From Pelecanus crispus (Eukaryota > Chordata > Aves > Pelecaniformes > Pelecanidae), in the NCBI RefSeq assembly GCF_030463565.1, contig NC_134643.1:75079721-75143720 (forward strand): a stretch of 64,000 nt of DNA, read 5' to 3'. The translations under genes and the position numbers were made by a program. This document shows positions 59,563-64,000 of the stretch, piece by piece (within the stretch, counting starts at the first letter, position 1; the number at the start of each line of letters is the position of its first letter). The notes under the pieces were generated by a model. The model worked only from the letters and a program-made list of their open reading frames with translations. It was not told the DNA's origin and ran no database searches.

Positions 59563-62500
59563 AGGTGGAAGAGTTCAGACTCTCCTGACAGAACAGATAT
59601 GAATAATGACAACTTCTGTAGCTGCCTGTGCGTAGCATAGTTTCTGTATCAGTTTGTTCCCCAGGATGATTGTTTCCACAATCCAGCAAATGTGAACACA
59701 ATCACTATGATTTCTACTGTAATCCTGTTGGTAGAAGCCTGTCTTCCTGGTAGAGGTGCTAAGTGTTAGCAATAGAACTTTCCTAATGGTTTTCTTAGTG
59801 CCTCCTTGTGTCTTATGTACAGTCTGAAAACTTGTAAAATGCTCTTCAACTGCTCTTCAGTTTGGTTTGTTTTAACTGCCATCATCAGCAGAGCATGTTG
59901 CCATCTAACACAAAGACATTGCCTGTTAGCTGGCCAAAGGGTTCTGTTGACTTTATTCTGCCTTTTGCTCTGTGTTCAGGAAAAAATTAAGTTTAGCCAT
60001 ATGCTCTTTCCTTTCATACTATGCTTGTATGGGAGATTCCTGCATTTGCATAGCCCTCTAGATTCCCTCATGCACACTCTGTCAAATACCAGCTCTGTCC
60101 TTTAGGCCAAAATTCCGAGTCCATCTAGCCTGCAATATGCTCCATGTTGGCCTATTGCCTTTCCCTGCATAAGGATATGCAGTGGCTGCTTAGGCAGTGC
60201 ATAGCTCTCTAATAGTTGAAGACATCCTTCCAAACATGATTTACAGGGCTGGGTCAGGCCCTGTTGAGACAACAATTTGTCTGTCTGGCCTAGCACAGAG
60301 CTGGGCACTGTGGATGCAGTGTTGCCTTCCAGGTGAATGTCTAGAAAACAAGATTAGATAACTGTGGCTGTGAAAGTTGAAACACTCTTCACAGCAACCA
60401 AACCTTTGGATTGAGGAATTTCTTTCATCATCCAGTCACATAATTTACATCAGCAAAATGTTTTTCTTGTCCCCTTCACCACTCGCTGTGAAATGTATCC
60501 CGCTGCCATTGACACGCGTGTACTTTAATAGGGCCTTCCTATTAAGGAACAAGCTATGTTGTCAACAGAAAATATGTAGCACAAGAAGGAAAGAGATTTC
60601 ATTCAAATCCTGGTTTCATTCTGATTAAGCGCATACTTCTTCATATACTGCTACACTCTCACATGTAGTCGATACTATTTGGAAGCAGTATAGAGCACGT
60701 AGTCCATAGTTAGGGAAATAACTTCTGCAAATGTTCACTAACAATCATACTGTAATATTTATTAGCTTTCCTTTTTTGCACACAGCTTTGTCAAACAGCT
60801 TTAAGATATCTCTTGCCAAAAAAGGGTCACCATATTCTGTATCGATGTTCCAAAGTGCTACTTCAGTGTAAAACTGGTGGAACTTTATTGACACTAATAG
60901 CGTTCTGTAAGAAGTAAAAGTGAAACATTTATTGCTGTAGTTTGCAGTAGAGATGCACCAGTATTAAGGGAAATATTTAGCACTTTATTTTTTTAAGACC
61001 CAACAGTATCTCTCCCATGCTTTATAAGTCCTTTGTAGTTACTGGCATTTGTTAACATAGTTTAAAAAGGCAAAATATAATTTCTAATAGACCATCCATG
61101 CCTTATGCAACTGCTAAAAAGTAGCCTTATGGTTTTCCTATTCATTTTTGGTCAGACTTTAAAGATGACACCTACTTAGCCATCACTTTCCTTTACTCCC
61201 TCAAGTCATGACTTTTACTATCTTTCACTGCAGTCCAGTCTGATCTCTTAATGAAGAACAGTTGAAGGTTCTCTCTGACAATATAACCATTGTTAAAATT
61301 TGTTGGATAGTTTTCTCTTTAGAATACAACTGCAGGCACAAAATATTGTTTCACTTACAGTAGCAATAGTCTTGTGTGTCTGCTTTTCTGACCATTTGAA
61401 TCTGTATTGTGTGCTGGTCTTCGTTCAGTATCTTACTATGTATTATAAGCTGCTGGTAGTCTGTCTTTTTATTTCATTAGATGGGTGGAAAAATTAACAT
61501 GGGGAATATGTCAAGATGCAACGTGGGGTAGAGAGTTTTATCCAATGAAACAAGTATCATAACTAAAGAGTGCCTTTAACTAGTGTGGCACAGAGCTCTC
61601 TAAAGATCATGTAATGAGCAACCACATGTGGCTTCCTGTTACTGAACTATCTAATCTGTCCCCTTATGTTCATCTTAGATGTCACAGCAAAAGAAAAAGT
61701 GGAAATATCTAATTTCAGATGCATGGCAAAGTGGTTGTATGATACCTTAACATCTCAGGCTGTTGATAGAGTTGGCAGGTATCATATAACAAAAATCCCC
61801 ATGAAAGCATCAGTATACCAGCAGTAATCTATTCACTAGTCAGAATGAATAAGGACCAGTTAGAGGAATTATTTTACTGCACTGTAAACCTAAAAGTTCT
61901 GTAAAACTCTTCTTAAATTGGATGCAAGTAATTTAATGTGAGGAAACCAGGTGGTTTCATTTATTGTGGTTTGCACCATTTCCTGCGCTGACCAGAGAGA
62001 CACCTTTCCTTTTACTACACATTTTGAGCTGATGGAGACTTCAAAATTATGAGTTGAAACTGGAATGACCCACAGAAATGCATAGACTTTTCTAGCAGAG
62101 AAGAATGAAAACATGTAGTGTATGTGTGTTAACTGTTGTCTTTAACATCTTGGTTAAGTGCTTTACTCTGGCTATGTCAACTCAAAGTTGTGCTTGTTTC
62201 CAAATGGGATCCAGGTGAATAGGTTCTGGATTTTAAACTTTAAAACCTAAATAAGGGAGCTGACGGGTCAGTATAATACAGGAGATTCTTCTGATGTTGC
62301 ATGCTGTCCTACCCTGCATTCTGTCACTCCTTTTTATCCTGTTAACCAAAGGAAAGAAATAATATGTGTAAATAATAGTGAGTATTTGGTATTGCATTCT
62401 CCCTATTTTTGCCTGTAAAATTTAGGAGGGAACTGTGGTATTCCCTGAGCTAATAATAGATTGTAAAAGAACATCTGCACATCTTTTCTCCATGTGCCCT

Positions 62501-63071
62501 ATTTGTTTAATTGCAACAGATTTACATAGAAAGAGTATGGTACATCATAACTAGGCAATTATCCATTCTTCATCACTTAGTTATGGTTCTGCTAATTGAT
62601 CATTTAAGACATAAGATAGTCTAACATTAGGAGAATTTGAGACTGTTCAGAAAAGATCAACAAATTAATATTGTTGTGTGATATTTGCATAATTGGCTGC
62701 AATTATTTAATGTTTAATTGGGTTGATCAAATGAGATTCAGCCTTTCACATGCTTATGTTTTACAAACACTGGTACTTTAAAATGATAATAATGAACCCT
62801 AATTTTTGTATGTTCTTTCTCTCTCCTTCATTCTTTTGATTATTATTTTCAGTATTGAGCATGTCCTTAATTTTCTGTTTGGTGATCATGATTCATGCAT
62901 AGGAAAGAAGTCCTTCAAATGAGAGAACTTTTCATGAAACTGGCATTTCATACAAGCTGTTCTGATGCCAAGAGTTATGGCTTCAGCAACTGGCATTACT
63001 TAACTAGATTCTTAACTGCAATGAGGGCAACTTCACTGAGAGTGACAGACTCTGGTGAGAATGCTAATAAA
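59563..63071 (+). other. Probable BCAT1 3' UTR and downstream flank
   Basis: There is no further coding homology after the BCAT1 stop. Reading the + strand, the first canonical AATAAA I find is at 63066-63071, followed by T/G-rich sequence (tgtttaggg, then gttcagtctg). This would give a 3' UTR of about 3.5 kb; long 3' UTRs are usual for BCAT1. Variant signals (AATAGA at about 59771, AATATA at about 61075, AATAAG at about 61847 and 62250) could give shorter forms. No repeat is recognised with confidence, although a weak CR1-like piece lies near 60110. The end point is inferred only. Confidence 0.4.
63066..63071 (+). terminator. First canonical AATAAA after the BCAT1 stop
   Basis: AATAAA lies 3.5 kb past the stop codon and has T/G-rich sequence downstream. 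It is the best sequence-level candidate for the distal end of BCAT1 transcripts in this window. Confidence 0.35.
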
Positions 63072-63468
63072 GGTTCCTGTTTAGGGTAGATAATCTGTTC
63101 AGTCTGTAGCAGTGCAAAGCAGACAAGATTTTTCTGGGATATAGAAGGGAAGTCTGATAACACAAAAGCAAGATAGTGAGAGAGATCTCTACCCAGCCGT
63201 TGTTTACACCTGCTCAACTATCTCAAGCCAAAAAGCAGTTGTCCTCCACTCCTCCTCTTTCTGGATAAACTCTTGTTTAGGGTTTACCTAATTCAACAGG
63301 GAGATATCATTGATCCTCTCCTGTATACTTATTTTATACTTATTTTTCCTGAGGCATGAAGAATGGTAATTTGGAAAAATGTGGTCTTTGGAAGAGTCAT
63401 TTGGAGTGCAAGTTATTTGAAATGTCTGTCTAATACATGGTCTTCCAAGGAGGTAGGCAGAAAAACAG
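63072..63468. other. Downstream flank, nothing recognised
   Basis: This is unique AT-rich sequence between the candidate poly(A) signal and the CR1 copy at the window edge. Confidence 0.45.
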
Positions 63469-64000
63469 CTGGGACTGATCTCATACAACACAGCAGAGAG
63501 GCAACTGTCTCAAAAGTTCCTAGAGTGTGTGGAGGATAACTTTCTGACACAGCTGGTAAGCGAGCCTACCAGGCGAGGTCCTCGCTTGACCTGCTGTTTA
63601 CTAACAGAGAAGGGCTTGTGGGAAATGTTGAGGTCGGAGGCCATCTCAGGCTTAGCAACCATGATATGATAAAGTTCTTGATTCTGGGTGATGCCAAGCG
63701 GAGGGGCAGCAAAACTGTTACCATGGACTTCCGGAGGGCAGACTTTGGCCTCTTCAGGAAAGTCCCTTGGGAGGCAGTCCTGAAAGGCAAAGGGGTCCAG
63801 GAAGGCTGGGCCTTCTTCAAGAAGGAAGTCTTAAGGGCGCAGGAGCGGGCTGTCCCCGTGTGCCGTAAGACCAACTGGCGGGGAAAACGACAGCCCTGGC
63901 TGAATAGGGAGCTTTTGCGGGGACTCAGGGAAAAAAGGAGAGTCTACCGCCTTTGGAAGAAGGGGCAGGCAACTCAGGAGGAGTACAGGGATCTTGTTAG
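63469..64000 (+). mobile_element. CR1 LINE ORF2, endonuclease end and linker, cut by window edge
   Basis: Reading + strand gives NTAERQLSQKFLECVEDNF, then EPTRRG, then LLFTNREGLVGNV, HLRLSNHDM, MDFRRADF and RQPWLNREL. This is the end of the CR1 apurinic-type endonuclease and the linker towards the reverse transcriptase. The frame changes at about 63586-63588, where one base appears to be missing; after that it stays open to the window edge. Its 5' boundary is abrupt, so it is truncated. The rest of the element continues beyond the window. Confidence 0.9.

Noticed and set aside
60105..60300. Possible old CR1-like fragment (tccatctagcctgcaatatg)
   Set aside because: One phrase resembles ancient CR1 3' regions, but the rest does not follow it well enough to call.

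Overview
This is vertebrate, almost certainly avian, nuclear DNA. It is AT-rich and gene-poor, with small exons in long introns. It carries many CR1 LINE copies with the bird-type 3' tail (ATTCTATG-like octamers) and bird-type solo retroviral LTRs. The LTR types look more like those common in non-galliform birds than chicken, but that is from memory and I do not name a species.

The only host protein-coding gene I can support is BCAT1 (cytosolic branched-chain amino acid aminotransferase), on the + strand. Ten exons (human exons 2-11) run from 16670 to the stop at 59562. Every intron is GT-AG. The joined exons are 1155 nt (384 codons plus stop) in one open frame. The catalytic-lysine context, the class IV PLP-binding motifs and the CXXC redox motif are all present. 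The first exon (a handful of codons plus the 5' UTR) and the promoter were not found and are probably upstream of the window.

Layout: 1-16669 is 5' flank or intron 1, with a CR1 fragment (922-1316), a nearly open CR1 reverse-transcriptase copy (5760-7006), homopolymer tracts and a GC-rich pocket (14890-15900). Intron 2 (16742-35453, 18.7 kb) holds an old CR1 piece, a ~1.1 kb LTR with internal tandem repeats (27228-28325), a small LTR fragment with a 24-base A tract (34190-34260), and a clean solo LTR (34858-35424) flanked by a perfect 5-bp duplication. That solo LTR ends only 29 bp before exon 3. Introns 5 and 6 carry antisense CR1 copies. Introns 3, 4, 7, 9 and 10 show no recognised repeat. 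The 3' flank (59563-63468) is probably 3' UTR at first, with its first AATAAA at 63066. The window closes inside another CR1 ORF2.

I see no bacterial-type system, CRISPR array, tRNA or rRNA. The most interesting observations are the LTR insertion at the exon 3 acceptor, where the insertion probably replaced the ancestral branch-point region, and a candidate intronic polyadenylation site in intron 10 that would change the enzyme's C-terminus. Family comparisons are from memory; no alignment or database search was run.
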